Of a stretch of 64,000 nt of DNA, positions 33,360 through 43,549 are shown piece by piece. The notes under the pieces are model-generated. The model had not been told where the DNA came from and did no database searches. It saw only the letters and a list, made by a program, of their open reading frames with translations. The stretch's first letter is position 1; each line of letters starts with the position of its first letter. Position numbers and translations under genes: made by a program. Source of the DNA: Halomonas sp. (GTDB lineage Bacteria > Pseudomonadota > Gammaproteobacteria > Pseudomonadales > Halomonadaceae); NCBI RefSeq assembly GCF_020832045.1, contig NZ_JAFIFK010000077.1, forward strand, positions 49,574 to 113,573, in the 5' to 3' direction.

Positions 33360-33968
33360 ATGACAACGCTCCCGGCCAGCGGCGTACTCTATTTGCATGG
33401 CTTCAACAGCGGCTACGGCTCGCCCAAGGCGGCACTGATGCGCGCTGCCTGTCATGCCTTGTCGCTGCCCTGCGAGACGCCTCAGCTGCCCCATCGCCCC
33501 GCGGCGGCTCTGCAGCGGGCGGAATCTCTGCTCGCAGGGCTGGGCAAGCATCCGCTATTGGTTGGCAGTTCCATGGGCGGTTTTCTGGCTACCTGCCTGG
33601 CCGAGCGCCACGGACTGCCGGCTGTCCTGATCAACCCGGCAGTGCGACCTGCGCGGCTGGTCTCGGAGTGGGTGGGTGAGTCCTTCGCCAACGAGCATAC
33701 CGGCGAGCGCTTCACCATCGAACGCGCCCACCGGGAAGAGCTCGATGCGCTGACGCCGCAGCGGGTCTCACCCGAGCGCTATCTGCTGCTGCTGGGCAGC
33801 GCCGACGAGACGCTGGACCCGGCAGACGCCTTTGTGCTCTATCATGGCGCCAGGACCGTGCTGCATCCGGGAGGCGATCATGTGTTCAGCGCGCTGGAAG
33901 CCTATCTGCCGGCGATCCTGGCCCATGGCGGACACCGTCTGGCACCGAACTGCCGGGCGCAGGGGTGA
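33360..33968 (+). CDS. yqiA: YqiA-type esterase (alpha/beta hydrolase)
   Basis: 202 residues (an in-frame ATG at 33345 is equally possible; neither has a clear ribosome-binding site). The family start L-Y-L-H-G-F-N-S is followed by the nucleophile motif G-S-S-M-G-G (Ser), V-L-I-N-P-A-V-R-P and the catalytic G-G-D-H near the C-terminus. E. coli YqiA hydrolyses palmitoyl-CoA and p-nitrophenyl esters. As in E. coli it precedes parE, but its usual neighbours cpdA-yqiB-nudF are 16.5 kb upstream. Confidence 0.87.
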   Translation: MTTLPASGVLYLHGFNSGYGSPKAALMRAACHALSLPCETPQLPHRPAAALQRAESLLAGLGKHPLLVGSSMGGFLATCLAERHGLPAVLINPAVRPARLVSEWVGESFANEHTGERFTIERAHREELDALTPQRVSPERYLLLLGSADETLDPADAFVLYHGARTVLHPGGDHVFSALEAYLPAILAHGGHRLAPNCRAQG

Positions 33969-33981
33969 CCCATCGCTGTGA

Positions 33982-35937
<1,956 letters not shown>

Positions 35938-35944
35938 TCCCCTT

Positions 35945-38197
35945 ATGACCATGGATATCCAGGTAGCGGAGGGCGACGTCGAGCGCCTCTCACTACGCGA
36001 ATACACCGAGAAGGCGTACCTCGACTACTCGATGTACGTCATTCTCGACCGGGCGCTGCCCCACATCGGCGACGGCATGAAGCCGGTACAGCGGCGCATC
36101 GTCTACGCCATGCGCGAGTTGGCGCTGAATGCCAGCGCCAAGTACAAGAAGTCGGCGCGCACCGTCGGCGACGTGCTGGGCAAGTTCCACCCTCACGGCG
36201 ACAGCGCCTGCTACGAGGCGATGGTGCTGATGGCTCAGCCGTTCAGCTACCGCTACCCGCTGGTCGACGGCCAGGGTAACTGGGGCAGCCCCGACGATCC
36301 CAAGTCGTTCGCGGCGATGCGCTATACCGAATCGCGGCTGTCGAAGTTTGCCGAGGTGCTGCTCGCCGAGCTGGGGCAGGGCACCGTCGATTGGACCCCC
36401 AACTTCGACGGCACCATGAACGAGCCGGTGGTGCTTCCGGCACGCCTGCCCCATGTATTGCTCAATGGCGGCACCGGCATTGCCGTGGGTATGGCCACCG
36501 ACATCCCGCCGCACAACGTGCACGAGGTGGTCGAGGCCACCTGCCACCTGCTGCGCCATCCCGAGGCCACTACCGCCGAGTTGATGGAGTACCTGCCGGC
36601 ACCGGACTTCCCCACCGCGGCGGAGATCATCACCTCGCGTGATGACCTGCGCAAACTCTACGAAAGCGGTCGCGGTTCGGTGAAACTGCGTGCGCGCTAC
36701 GTGATGGAAGAGGGCAAGGTGGTGGTCACCGCGCTGCCCTATCAGGTCAGCGGCTCCAAGGTACTCGAGCAGATCGCCGCGCAGATGCAGGCCAAGAAGC
36801 TGCCCATGGTGGACGACCTGCGCGATGAGTCGACCCACGAGGAGCCTACCCGGCTGGTGATCGAGCCGCGCTCCAACCGCATCGACATCGAGGCGATGAT
36901 GGCGCACCTGTTCGCCACCACCGACCTAGAGAAGAATATTCGCGTCAACCTCAACGTGATCGGCCTCGACGGCCGACCACGGGTGATGCCGCTGCCGGAC
37001 ATGCTGGGCGAATGGCTCACCTTCCGCCGCCGTACGGTGCGTCGCCGTCTTGAGCATCGCCTAGGCAAGGTCGAGGACCGGCTGCATATCCTCGAAGGCT
37101 TGCTTGCCGCGTACCTCAATATCGACGAGGTTATCCGCATCATCCGCGAGGAGGACGAGCCCAAGAGCGCCCTGATGGACGCCTTCGGCCTCTCCGACCG
37201 TCAGGCCGAAGCGATCCTCGAGCTGCGCCTGCGCCACCTGGCCAAGCTAGAGGAGATGAAGATCCGCGGCGAGCAGGACGCGCTGGAAGCCGAACGCAAG
37301 CATCTGAAGGAGCTGCTCGGCAGCGAGGCCAAGCTCACCGACCTGATCGAGGAAGAGCTGCGTGAGGCGGCCCGCGAGCATGGCGACGAGCGCCGCTCGC
37401 CCATCGTCGAGCGGGAGGAGGCCAAGGCGCTATCGGAAGTCGAGCTGATGGGGGCCGACCCCATCACCGTGGTGCTCTCCGAGAAAGGCTGGATTCGTGC
37501 CGCCAAGGGCCACGACATCGACCCGGAAGGGCTCTCCTACAAGTCCGGAGACCGCTTCGCCCTGGCGGTGCGCGGCAAGACCAACCAGCCGCTGGTGCTG
37601 CTCGACGACACCGGCCGTGCCTACACCTTGGCCGCTCACAACCTGCCCAGCGCCCGCAGTCAGGGCGAGCCGGTCACCGGTCGAGTCAACGTGGTGGCCG
37701 GCGCCCACATGGCCGGATTGATGCTGGCTCCCCCCGAGACCCGCTACTTGCTTGCCAGCGACGGCGGCTACGGCTTCGTGGCCAAGCTAGAAGAGCTGAT
37801 CGGCAAGAACAAGTCGGGCAAGGCGGTTCTCTCGGTGCCCAAGGGTTGCCGGGTGATGGCGCCGATGCGTGTGCCGGAAGGTGAGGACATCTGGGTGGCG
37901 TCGGTCTCCAACGAAGGGCGTCTGCTGCTGTTCCCGCTGGAACAGCTGCCCGAGATGGCCAAGGGCAAGGGCAACAAGATGATCGACATTCCCGGCGCCC
38001 GTGCAGCGCGACGTGAGGAGCTGGTACGCGACATTGCCCTGGTGCCCGCCAGGGCGTCACTGGTCATTCATGCCGGCAAGCGTCATCTGACCCTCAAGGA
38101 CGCTGAACTGGACTATTATCGCGGCGAGCGCGGCCGACGCGGCAGCAAGTTGCCCCGTGGCCTGCAAAAGGTCGATCGCTTGGAGTGTGGGGAATGA
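35945..38197 (+). CDS. parC: DNA topoisomerase IV subunit A
   Basis: 750 residues. The winged-helix DNA-cleavage domain has the catalytic Tyr127 (A-A-M-R-Y-T). The quinolone-resistance region reads [10 protein letters not shown] (83-92): Ser87 and Glu91 match E. coli Ser80 and Glu84, the sensitive-type residues. A C-terminal beta-pinwheel occupies about 500-740. It is co-transcribed with parE (eight-base gap) and overlaps serB by four bases. Confidence 0.97.
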   Translation: MTMDIQVAEGDVERLSLREYTEKAYLDYSMYVILDRALPHIGDGMKPVQRRIVYAMRELALNASAKYKKSARTVGDVLGKFHPHGDSACYEAMVLMAQPFSYRYPLVDGQGNWGSPDDPKSFAAMRYTESRLSKFAEVLLAELGQGTVDWTPNFDGTMNEPVVLPARLPHVLLNGGTGIAVGMATDIPPHNVHEVVEATCHLLRHPEATTAELMEYLPAPDFPTAAEIITSRDDLRKLYESGRGSVKLRARYVMEEGKVVVTALPYQVSGSKVLEQIAAQMQAKKLPMVDDLRDESTHEEPTRLVIEPRSNRIDIEAMMAHLFATTDLEKNIRVNLNVIGLDGRPRVMPLPDMLGEWLTFRRRTVRRRLEHRLGKVEDRLHILEGLLAAYLNIDEVIRIIREEDEPKSALMDAFGLSDRQAEAILELRLRHLAKLEEMKIRGEQDALEAERKHLKELLGSEAKLTDLIEEELREAAREHGDERRSPIVEREEAKALSEVELMGADPITVVLSEKGWIRAAKGHDIDPEGLSYKSGDRFALAVRGKTNQPLVLLDDTGRAYTLAAHNLPSARSQGEPVTGRVNVVAGAHMAGLMLAPPETRYLLASDGGYGFVAKLEELIGKNKSGKAVLSVPKGCRVMAPMRVPEGEDIWVASVSNEGRLLLFPLEQLPEMAKGKGNKMIDIPGARAARREELVRDIALVPARASLVIHAGKRHLTLKDAELDYYRGERGRRGSKLPRGLQKVDRLECGE

Positions 38198-39414
38198 CAC
38201 GACGACTGCTGATTCGCGCCACCGGCGCGGCACGACCCGGCCAACTGGCCGGCCTGGGCCAGGCAATGGCGCGCAGCGGCGCACGTCTGCTCGACATCAA
38301 CCAGAGCGTGACCTTCGGCATGGTCTCGCTCGAGGCACTGGTCGGCCTTGAGAAGGACAGCGACCTGGAAGGCGCGCTGGCCGAAGCCGGAGATACCCTG
38401 GGGCTCGATGTCCAGGCTATCCAGGTCAGCGCAGATGACTACCAACGCTGGAGCGCACATGCCAGCGAGCCGCGGCTGATCCTGACCCTGCTCGCACCGC
38501 ACCTGCCTGCCGGCATTCTCGCCGAAGTCGGTGCGCTGACTGCCGAGCACGGCCTCACCGTGGAGCTGATTCATCGCCTCTCCGGGCGTGAACCGCTGGA
38601 TGGCGGTGTACCGCGCTTCGGCTCCTGCGTGGAGTGCTGGCTGCGCGGCGACGAGGTCGATCTCGACAGCCTGCGCGAGAAGGCGCTGGCACTGGGCGCC
38701 ATGCACGGCGTAGACATCGCCCTGCAGGAAGATTCCATCTGGCGTCGCCATCGTCGCCTAGTCTGCTTCGACATGGACTCGACCCTGATCCAGGCAGAAG
38801 TGATCGACGAGCTGGCTCGTCGTCATGGCGTCTTTGATGAAGTGGCGGCGGTGACCGAGCGCGCCATGCGCGGCGAACTCGATTTCCAACAGAGCTTCCG
38901 TGAGCGCATGGCCAAGCTCAAGGGGCTCGATGAATCGGTGCTCGCCGAAATCGCCGAGGAGCTACCGCTGATGGATGGCGTCGAGCGATTGATGAAGCAT
39001 CTCAAGCGGCTGGGCTATCGCACAGCCATTCTCTCCGGCGGTTTCACCTACTTCGCAAGGCACCTGCAAGAGACGCTCGGCTTCGACGAGATTCACGCCA
39101 ACGAGCTCGTGATCGAGAACGGCAAGGTCACCGGCGAGGTACGCGAGCCCATTCTCGACGCCAGTCGCAAGGCCGAGCTGCTACGCGAGATAGCGGCCCG
39201 TGAGGGGCTCGCCATTGAACAGACCATCGCCGTGGGTGACGGGGCCAACGACCTCAAGATGCTCGCCGCCGCCGGGCTCGGCATCGCCTTTCGGGCCAAG
39301 CCGCTGGTACGCAGCCAGGCGCGTCAGTCGATCTCGACCCTGGGCATCGATGCGGTGCTCTACCTGATGGGCTATCGAGAAGGCGATCTGGAGGATGAAA
39401 GCCGTGCGGGTTGA
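38194..39414 (+). CDS. serB: Phosphoserine phosphatase SerB
   Basis: 406 residues. Two N-terminal ACT-like regulatory domains (about 1-175) precede the HAD phosphatase domain, with D193-M-D-S-T (nucleophile Asp), S-G-G-F-T and G-D-G-A-N-D. It performs the last step of serine biosynthesis. ATG 38194 overlaps the parC stop and is chosen over GTG 38185. The long ACT-containing form is typical of Pseudomonas-type and Halomonas-type SerB. Being coupled to topoisomerase IV genes is a conserved oddity of this chromosome group. Confidence 0.95.
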   Translation: MTRRLLIRATGAARPGQLAGLGQAMARSGARLLDINQSVTFGMVSLEALVGLEKDSDLEGALAEAGDTLGLDVQAIQVSADDYQRWSAHASEPRLILTLLAPHLPAGILAEVGALTAEHGLTVELIHRLSGREPLDGGVPRFGSCVECWLRGDEVDLDSLREKALALGAMHGVDIALQEDSIWRRHRRLVCFDMDSTLIQAEVIDELARRHGVFDEVAAVTERAMRGELDFQQSFRERMAKLKGLDESVLAEIAEELPLMDGVERLMKHLKRLGYRTAILSGGFTYFARHLQETLGFDEIHANELVIENGKVTGEVREPILDASRKAELLREIAAREGLAIEQTIAVGDGANDLKMLAAAGLGIAFRAKPLVRSQARQSISTLGIDAVLYLMGYREGDLEDESRAG

Positions 39415-39508
39415 TCGGCGTCACTGGTGAAGCGGCGGTAACTGGCGTACCTTCGAAGGAGCTGACTGAAGAGCTTATCTCAAAGGAACAATTTCTCCGG
39501 AGGTCGCC

Positions 39509-39769
39509 ATGGCCCAAGCGCATTTCTCCGCCGAGCTGCTGGACGAGCTGAACCTGCTCTGCCTGTATAACCTCGATACCACTCACGAAGGCCTTAAGGT
39601 CCACGCCAGCAGTGCGGCACCCGGCGCTGTTGCCGCCGCATCTCGGCTGTACGCCAAGGGCCTGGTTACCCAGGGCGATGGCGGTTACCTGACGCCACGC
39701 GGACGCGAGGCCGCACTCCACGCTCAGGAGCTGACGGGCCTGCTGGCTGCGGCCGAACTCACCACCTGA
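39509..39769 (+). CDS. TIGR02647 family small protein
   Basis: 86 residues. The sequence E-L-L-D-E-L-N-L-L-C-L-Y-N-L-D-T-T, H-E-G-L-K-V-H, L-Y-A-K-G-L-V-T-Q-G-D-G-G-Y-L-T and G-R-E-A-A matches, from memory, the family described as TIGR02647, found next to serB/parC in pseudomonads. The fold looks like a winged helix (D-G-G-Y-L-T wing), suggesting DNA binding, but no function is established. CCGGAGG precedes the ATG, and a strong hairpin follows. Confidence 0.8.
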   Translation: MAQAHFSAELLDELNLLCLYNLDTTHEGLKVHASSAAPGAVAAASRLYAKGLVTQGDGGYLTPRGREAALHAQELTGLLAAAELTT

Positions 39770-39784
39770 GCCCGTTCTGTACAA

Positions 39785-39813
39785 CGAAGCCCGCCTCATC
39801 GAGGCGGGCTTCG
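39785..39813. terminator. 13-bp hairpin terminator between convergent genes
   Basis: CGAAGCCCGCCTC (39785-39797) pairs perfectly with GAGGCGGGCTTCG (39801-39813) over a 3-base loop ATC. It lies 16 bases after the TIGR02647 gene and 47 bases from the end of the convergent SDR gene, so it probably ends both. Confidence 0.8.
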
Positions 39814-39859
39814 TGCTATGGGGGACTCGCCCACAGCGAGCCTCGTACACCGCATCGGC

Positions 39860-40714
39860 TCAGGTATTGAGCACCACGCCGCCGTTCAAGTGCAGAGTCT
39901 GCCCACTCATGTAGGAGGACTCCTCACAGGCCAGATAGACGTAGGCCGGGCCCATCTCGGAGGGCTGGCCGGCACGGTTCATCGGCACCTGGCCGCCGAA
40001 GGAGGCGACCTTATCCGCCGGGAAGCTGGCCGGGATCAGCGGTGTCCACACCGGCCCCGGGGCGACGGAATTGATCCGGATACCCTTCTCCGCCAGCGGT
40101 ACTGCCAGAGAGCGCACCAGCCCCTGGATGGCGCCCTTGGTGGCGGTGTAGTCGATCAAGGTGGGATTGCCCTTGAAGGCATTGATCGACGAGGTGCAGA
40201 TGAAGGTATCGCCTTCATGCATATGGGGCAGGGCGGCCTTGGTCAGGTAGAAGTGACTGAAGACGTTGGTCTGGAAGGTGCGCTGAAGCTGGTCGGGGGG
40301 GATATCGGTGATGTCGTCCCAGTCGTACTGCTCGGCGGCGTTGTGTACCACGATGTTCAACTTGCCGAACTCCTGAAGCGTCTTGTCGACGATCTCGTCG
40401 CAGAACGACGGCTCGCCTATGTCGCCCTTGAGTACCAGACAGCGACGTCCCTCCGCCTCGACCAAGGACTTCGTGTCACGCGCATCGGTATCCTCTTCCA
40501 GATGCACGATGACGCAGTCGGCGCCCTCGCGGGCATAGTGCACCGCCACGGCGCGACCGATGCCGCTGTCGCCGCCGGTGATGATCGCCACCTTGTCCTT
40601 GAGCTTGTCGGCGCCACGATAGCTTTCGCGGATGTATTCCGGCTGCGGCTCCATCTTGTACTCGGCGCCGGGCTGGTGGGACTGCTCCTGAGGGGGTTGT
40701 TTCTCTTCGCTCAT
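39860..40714 (-). CDS. Short-chain dehydrogenase/reductase (YghA/GSP39-like)
   Basis: 284 residues. NAD(P)-binding motif T-G-G-D-S-G-I-G (about 46-53), N-A-A-E-Q (about 125-129), catalytic Ser (S-S-I-N-A-F), and Y-T-A-T-K (Tyr-Lys pair). The extended, hydrophilic N-terminus (about 35 residues, Q-P-x-x-P-G-A-E-Y-K-M-x-P) places it with YghA and the B. subtilis stress protein GSP39. Substrate unknown; the relatives are often salt or stress induced, which suits the host. It is a single gene with GGAGG upstream of its start. Confidence 0.87.
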   Translation of the reverse strand: MSEEKQPPQEQSHQPGAEYKMEPQPEYIRESYRGADKLKDKVAIITGGDSGIGRAVAVHYAREGADCVIVHLEEDTDARDTKSLVEAEGRRCLVLKGDIGEPSFCDEIVDKTLQEFGKLNIVVHNAAEQYDWDDITDIPPDQLQRTFQTNVFSHFYLTKAALPHMHEGDTFICTSSINAFKGNPTLIDYTATKGAIQGLVRSLAVPLAEKGIRINSVAPGPVWTPLIPASFPADKVASFGGQVPMNRAGQPSEMGPAYVYLACEESSYMSGQTLHLNGGVVLNT

Positions 40715-40946
40715 GTGCTGGCCTCCTTTTCCATGTGCACCTGATGCATTGAAAGTAGGTGCTGTGAAGTAAACACGACAAGGCCGGGAGCGTGAATAAA
40801 GGTTTCGCTGTCGTAATGAGCGGTGAAGCTTCCCGTCGATGGGGGCGTCTTGGCGCTCTTCGTCGTGTTACCATCACGCCGCTCCGCCCACCCTGTGCAA
40901 TGGCGGTGGGCCTGCGGTCGGGAGCTAGTCTGTCCTGTCACTGAGT

Positions 40947-41792
40947 ATGTCGAGACTTTCCATGAGCGCTTCCTTCGATACCTGGCGTGACCGCTTCGAG
41001 CGGTTGCGGGCCAACAAGATATTCGAGCTCACGGTGATCGCCATCATCGTGCTCTCCGCGCTGCTGATCGGGGCAAGGACCTACGAGGAAGTGTCGCGCT
41101 TCCAGCAGTGGCTCCTGGTGCTGGACGTGGCCGTGACGGTCTTCTTCCTGGTTGAAATCCTGATCCGTATGGCCGCGGAGCGGCGTCTGCGCGACTTCTT
41201 CAAGAAGGGCTGGAACGTCTTCGACTTTCTGATCGTCACCGCCAGCCTCATCCCCATGGATGACTCGGAAATGGTGTTGCTGGCGCGGCTGCTGCGCATC
41301 TTCCGCGTGCTGCGCCTGGTCTCGATGATTCCCGAGCTGCGCATGCTGATGGCGGCGCTGTTCAAGTCCATACCGCGCATGGGCTACGTGGCACTGCTGA
41401 TGTTCATCATCTTCTACATCTATGCCGCCGTTGGCAGCTTCCTGTTCAGCGATGTCGATGAGCGACTGTGGGGCAACATATCGCTGGCCATGCTGACCCT
41501 GTTCCAGGTCGCCACCTTCGAGAGCTGGGCCACGGCGGTGCTCTATCCCACCATGGAGCACTACCCCTACGCCTGGATATTCTTCCTTACCTTCATCTTT
41601 CTCAATGCCTTCATCTTCCTCAACATGATGATCGGCATCGTGCTCGACGTGATGCAGAAGGAGAGCATCCAGATCGAGCTCGAGAGCGGTGAAGGCGAGG
41701 CTGCCGAGCTGCACGGGTTGCGCAACGATGTCCGCCAGCTGCGCGATCAGCTGTCGCGTATGGAGTCGATGCTGGAGCGTCGCGAGCGTTAG
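40947..41792 (+). CDS. Voltage-gated sodium channel (NaChBac/BacNav family)
   Basis: 281 residues (an alternative ATG at 40962 would shorten it by five). It has a six-transmembrane voltage-gated channel plan. S1-S3 lie in about 25-105. S4 carries four arginines at three-residue spacing (R114, R117, R120, R123). S5 lies about 145-168. The pore loop T-F-E-S-W-A-T (190-196) is followed by S6 (about 208-238), then a charged coiled coil at the C-terminus that mediates tetramer assembly in this family. The filter glutamate is Glu192, where most known members have T-L-E/D-S-W. Bacterial Nav channels are linked to sodium homeostasis and motility in salt and alkaline habitats. Confidence 0.88.
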   Translation: MSRLSMSASFDTWRDRFERLRANKIFELTVIAIIVLSALLIGARTYEEVSRFQQWLLVLDVAVTVFFLVEILIRMAAERRLRDFFKKGWNVFDFLIVTASLIPMDDSEMVLLARLLRIFRVLRLVSMIPELRMLMAALFKSIPRMGYVALLMFIIFYIYAAVGSFLFSDVDERLWGNISLAMLTLFQVATFESWATAVLYPTMEHYPYAWIFFLTFIFLNAFIFLNMMIGIVLDVMQKESIQIELESGEGEAAELHGLRNDVRQLRDQLSRMESMLERRER

Positions 41793-41881
41793 CCGGCTCA
41801 GGCCGTACTCCTTGCCACCTTCCGCTATGCTCGAATGAGCAGGCTCGACGGTCGAGCCACATGGCAGAAGGAGAGTAAGGG

Positions 41882-42925
41882 ATGACCGACCATTCAGCCT
41901 CGGGAACGCGCACCTTTCTACCGCCCTACCTGCTCGAGCGTGTCGCCAAAAGTGGGTCCACCCATCTGCGCGAGAGCGCCCGACATACCCTGCTTGTCGA
42001 TCAGCAGTTCCGCGCCCGCGCAGGAGCGGCCAGTCTGCATCAGGGCAGCGCACGGCGCGGCGAGCCGGCGCGCTACGTGCACTCCGCCGAGCAGCGCGAG
42101 GTGCTACCTGGACGGCTGGTGAGAAGCGAAGGGCAGGGCGACAGTGGCGATCTCGCCGTGGATGAGGCCTACCTGGGTCTGGGGGCGACCTACCGCTTGT
42201 TCTGGGAGGTATATCAGCGGCACTCCATTGACGACCACGGGATGGCACTGCTGGCGACGGTTCACTACGGCAGGGACTATGAGAACGCCTTCTGGGATGG
42301 CCGGCAGATGGTATTCGGCGACGGTGACGGTGAGCTGTTCAATCGCTTCACCATCGCGCTGGATATCGTGGCCCATGAGCTGACTCACGGCGTCATCCAG
42401 CACGAAACCGCGCTGGCCTATGCCGGTCAGTCCGGGGCGCTCAACGAGTCGCTGTGCGACGTGTTCGGCAGCCTGGTCAGGCAGCGACAGCTGGAGCAGA
42501 GCGTCGACGAGGCGGACTGGCTGATCGGCAAGGGACTATTCACCGAGCGCGTCGAAGGTCGCGCCCTGCGCTCCATGGCCCGGCCCGGCACCGCCTACGA
42601 CGACCCCTTGCTGGGGCGCGACCCGCAACCCGACCATATGGACAGCTTCGTGATGACCGAGGCGGACAACGGTGGTGTACACATCAATTCGGGGATCCCC
42701 AACAGGGCCTTCCAGCTTACCGCCATGGCCTTGGGTGGCAAGGCCTGGGAACGGGCCGGACAAATCTGGTATGACACCCTGGTCGACCGGCGCCTAAGGC
42801 AGGACGCTGAGTTCACTACGTTCGCCATGTTGACGTTGGACAACGCCGCGCGCCGCTATGGTGCTGCGAGCGAGGAAGCGATGGCGGCACGTGAAGGTTG
42901 GCGGCAGGTCGGGGTGCTGCCGTGA
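41882..42925 (+). CDS. Protealysin-like M4 metallopeptidase
   Basis: 347 residues. Zinc motif H165-E-L-T-H169 with third ligand Glu189 (G-A-L-N-E-S), and the catalytic-site motif H-I-N-S-G-I-P-N-R-A-F near 266-276. There is no signal peptide. Instead, the N-terminus has P-P-Y-L-L-E (14-19), the mark of the short protealysin-type propeptide rather than the long thermolysin one. Such enzymes are thought to act inside or be released without classical export. The stop overlaps the GTG of the following inhibitor gene by four bases. Confidence 0.92.
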   Translation: MTDHSASGTRTFLPPYLLERVAKSGSTHLRESARHTLLVDQQFRARAGAASLHQGSARRGEPARYVHSAEQREVLPGRLVRSEGQGDSGDLAVDEAYLGLGATYRLFWEVYQRHSIDDHGMALLATVHYGRDYENAFWDGRQMVFGDGDGELFNRFTIALDIVAHELTHGVIQHETALAYAGQSGALNESLCDVFGSLVRQRQLEQSVDEADWLIGKGLFTERVEGRALRSMARPGTAYDDPLLGRDPQPDHMDSFVMTEADNGGVHINSGIPNRAFQLTAMALGGKAWERAGQIWYDTLVDRRLRQDAEFTTFAMLTLDNAARRYGAASEEAMAAREGWRQVGVLP

Positions 42926-43245
42926 GTCGGCCGCCTGAGCTGACCGAGGCCAGCGTGGTCTGGCTGCGGCGTGAAGGGGGGGTAGCGCATTTCCCTGGTC
43001 TGGCGCGCCCGCGTTGCATCCACTGCGCTCACTACAGCAAAGCGCAGCGTGACGAGCTCTGGCAGCTGCTGTCGAGCCTCAATGAGGCCGAAGCGGCGGC
43101 GCCGGGTGCCGATCGCCGCCGCTTTTGCCTGAGCATAGAGGATGCGAGCAGGGACGCTCTCTGGTCGTTGACGGTGTCGGAAGAGGCCGCGCCACCTCGG
43201 CTTCTCGAATGGTGGCGGCAGGCTGAAAACGGAAGCGTGCCTTGA
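42922..43245 (+). CDS. Emfourin-like inhibitor of the adjacent M4 protease
   Basis: 107 residues from a GTG at 42922 that overlaps the protease stop (GTGA). The sequence V-V-W-L-R-R-E-G-G-V-A-H-F-P-G-L (14-29), later F-C-L-S-I-E-D and L-L-E-W-W, resembles emfourin, the small protein encoded directly after protealysin in Serratia and shown to inhibit it. Position and size agree with that role. The identification rests on gene order plus a modest motif memory. The TTGACA of the downstream leu promoter overlaps its stop codon. Confidence 0.78.
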   Translation: MSRPPELTEASVVWLRREGGVAHFPGLARPRCIHCAHYSKAQRDELWQLLSSLNEAEAAAPGADRRRFCLSIEDASRDALWSLTVSEEAAPPRLLEWWRQAENGSVP

Positions 43246-43270
43246 CAAGCGTCGCACATGCTGATTTTCT
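43242..43270 (+). promoter_or_regulatory. Promoter of the leu leader/leuA unit
   Basis: A perfect -35 TTGACA (43242-43247) overlaps the emfourin stop codon. At 17-bp spacing the -10 is TTTTCT (43265-43270), a weak match, as found at regulated biosynthetic promoters. The leader peptide start follows eight bases later, so the transcript start would fall very close to it; the exact -10 is uncertain. Confidence 0.5.
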
Positions 43271-43277
43271 AGAGAGT

Positions 43278-43334
43278 ATGAACACGACATTTTGCTACCT
43301 CAGCCTGAACCTACGACTACTAGCCGGCCTTTGA
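43278..43334 (+). CDS. Leucine-rich leader peptide of the leuA attenuator (leuL-like)
   Basis: An 18-codon frame encodes MNTTFCYLSLNLRLLAGL then TGA: six leucines in the last eleven codons, using CTC, CTG, three CTA (rare in this GC-rich genome) and CTT. The stop is only seven bases before a terminator hairpin that precedes leuA. This is the textbook layout of a transcription attenuator, where leucyl-tRNA shortage stalls the ribosome at the Leu codons and blocks formation of the terminator. The upstream ribosome-binding site is weak (AGAGAG close to the ATG). Confidence 0.8.
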   Translation: MNTTFCYLSLNLRLLAGL

Positions 43335-43341
43335 GCGCCGG

Positions 43342-43366
43342 GCGATGCGTCGCGCATCGCGTTTTT
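43342..43366 (+). terminator. leuA attenuator terminator
   Basis: GCGATGCG (43342-43349) pairs with CGCATCGC (43353-43360) over loop TCG, followed by a T-run at 43362-43366. The 5' side (CCGGC near 43325-43329 and GCCGG at 43337-43341) could form a competing hairpin over the leader stop codon. It is a good intrinsic terminator, 184 bases before leuA. Confidence 0.8.
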
Positions 43367-43476
43367 GTCCAGGTCAGTCGAGGTACCAAGATGTCAACCA
43401 ACCGAATCGCTTCTCGCTACGTACGCCGTTTAACCGTGACATTCATCGGTCGCGTAGCGTGTTTCGTCCATTGCCT

Positions 43477-43512
43477 CGACGCCCCGGTATGCTCCATGCA
43501 GCCGGGGCGTCG
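43477..43512 (+). other. Second hairpin in the leuA leader
   Basis: CGACGCCCCGG (43477-43487) pairs perfectly with CCGGGGCGTCG (43502-43512) around a 14-base loop, 37 bases before the leuA start. It is followed by TCGTTTCT, not a real T-run. It may stabilise the mRNA end or act in a second control step. A 43-codon frame between 43391 and 43522 runs through it but has no support as a gene. Confidence 0.55.
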
Positions 43513-43549
43513 TCGTTTCTGAATGCCGCCAGCCTGGGAGAAAACCGCC

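Noticed and set aside
39818..40744. 308-codon plus-strand frame
   Set aside because: Antisense of the SDR gene, which has full family motifs on the minus strand.
40938..42248. 436-codon minus-strand frame
   Set aside because: Opposite to the sodium channel and protease genes, both of which have clear motifs; the shadow product is His/Gln/Arg-rich.
43391..43522. 43-codon frame in the leuA leader
   Set aside because: No Leu bias, poor ribosome-binding site and it runs through a strong hairpin; not listed as a gene, though noted as an observation.
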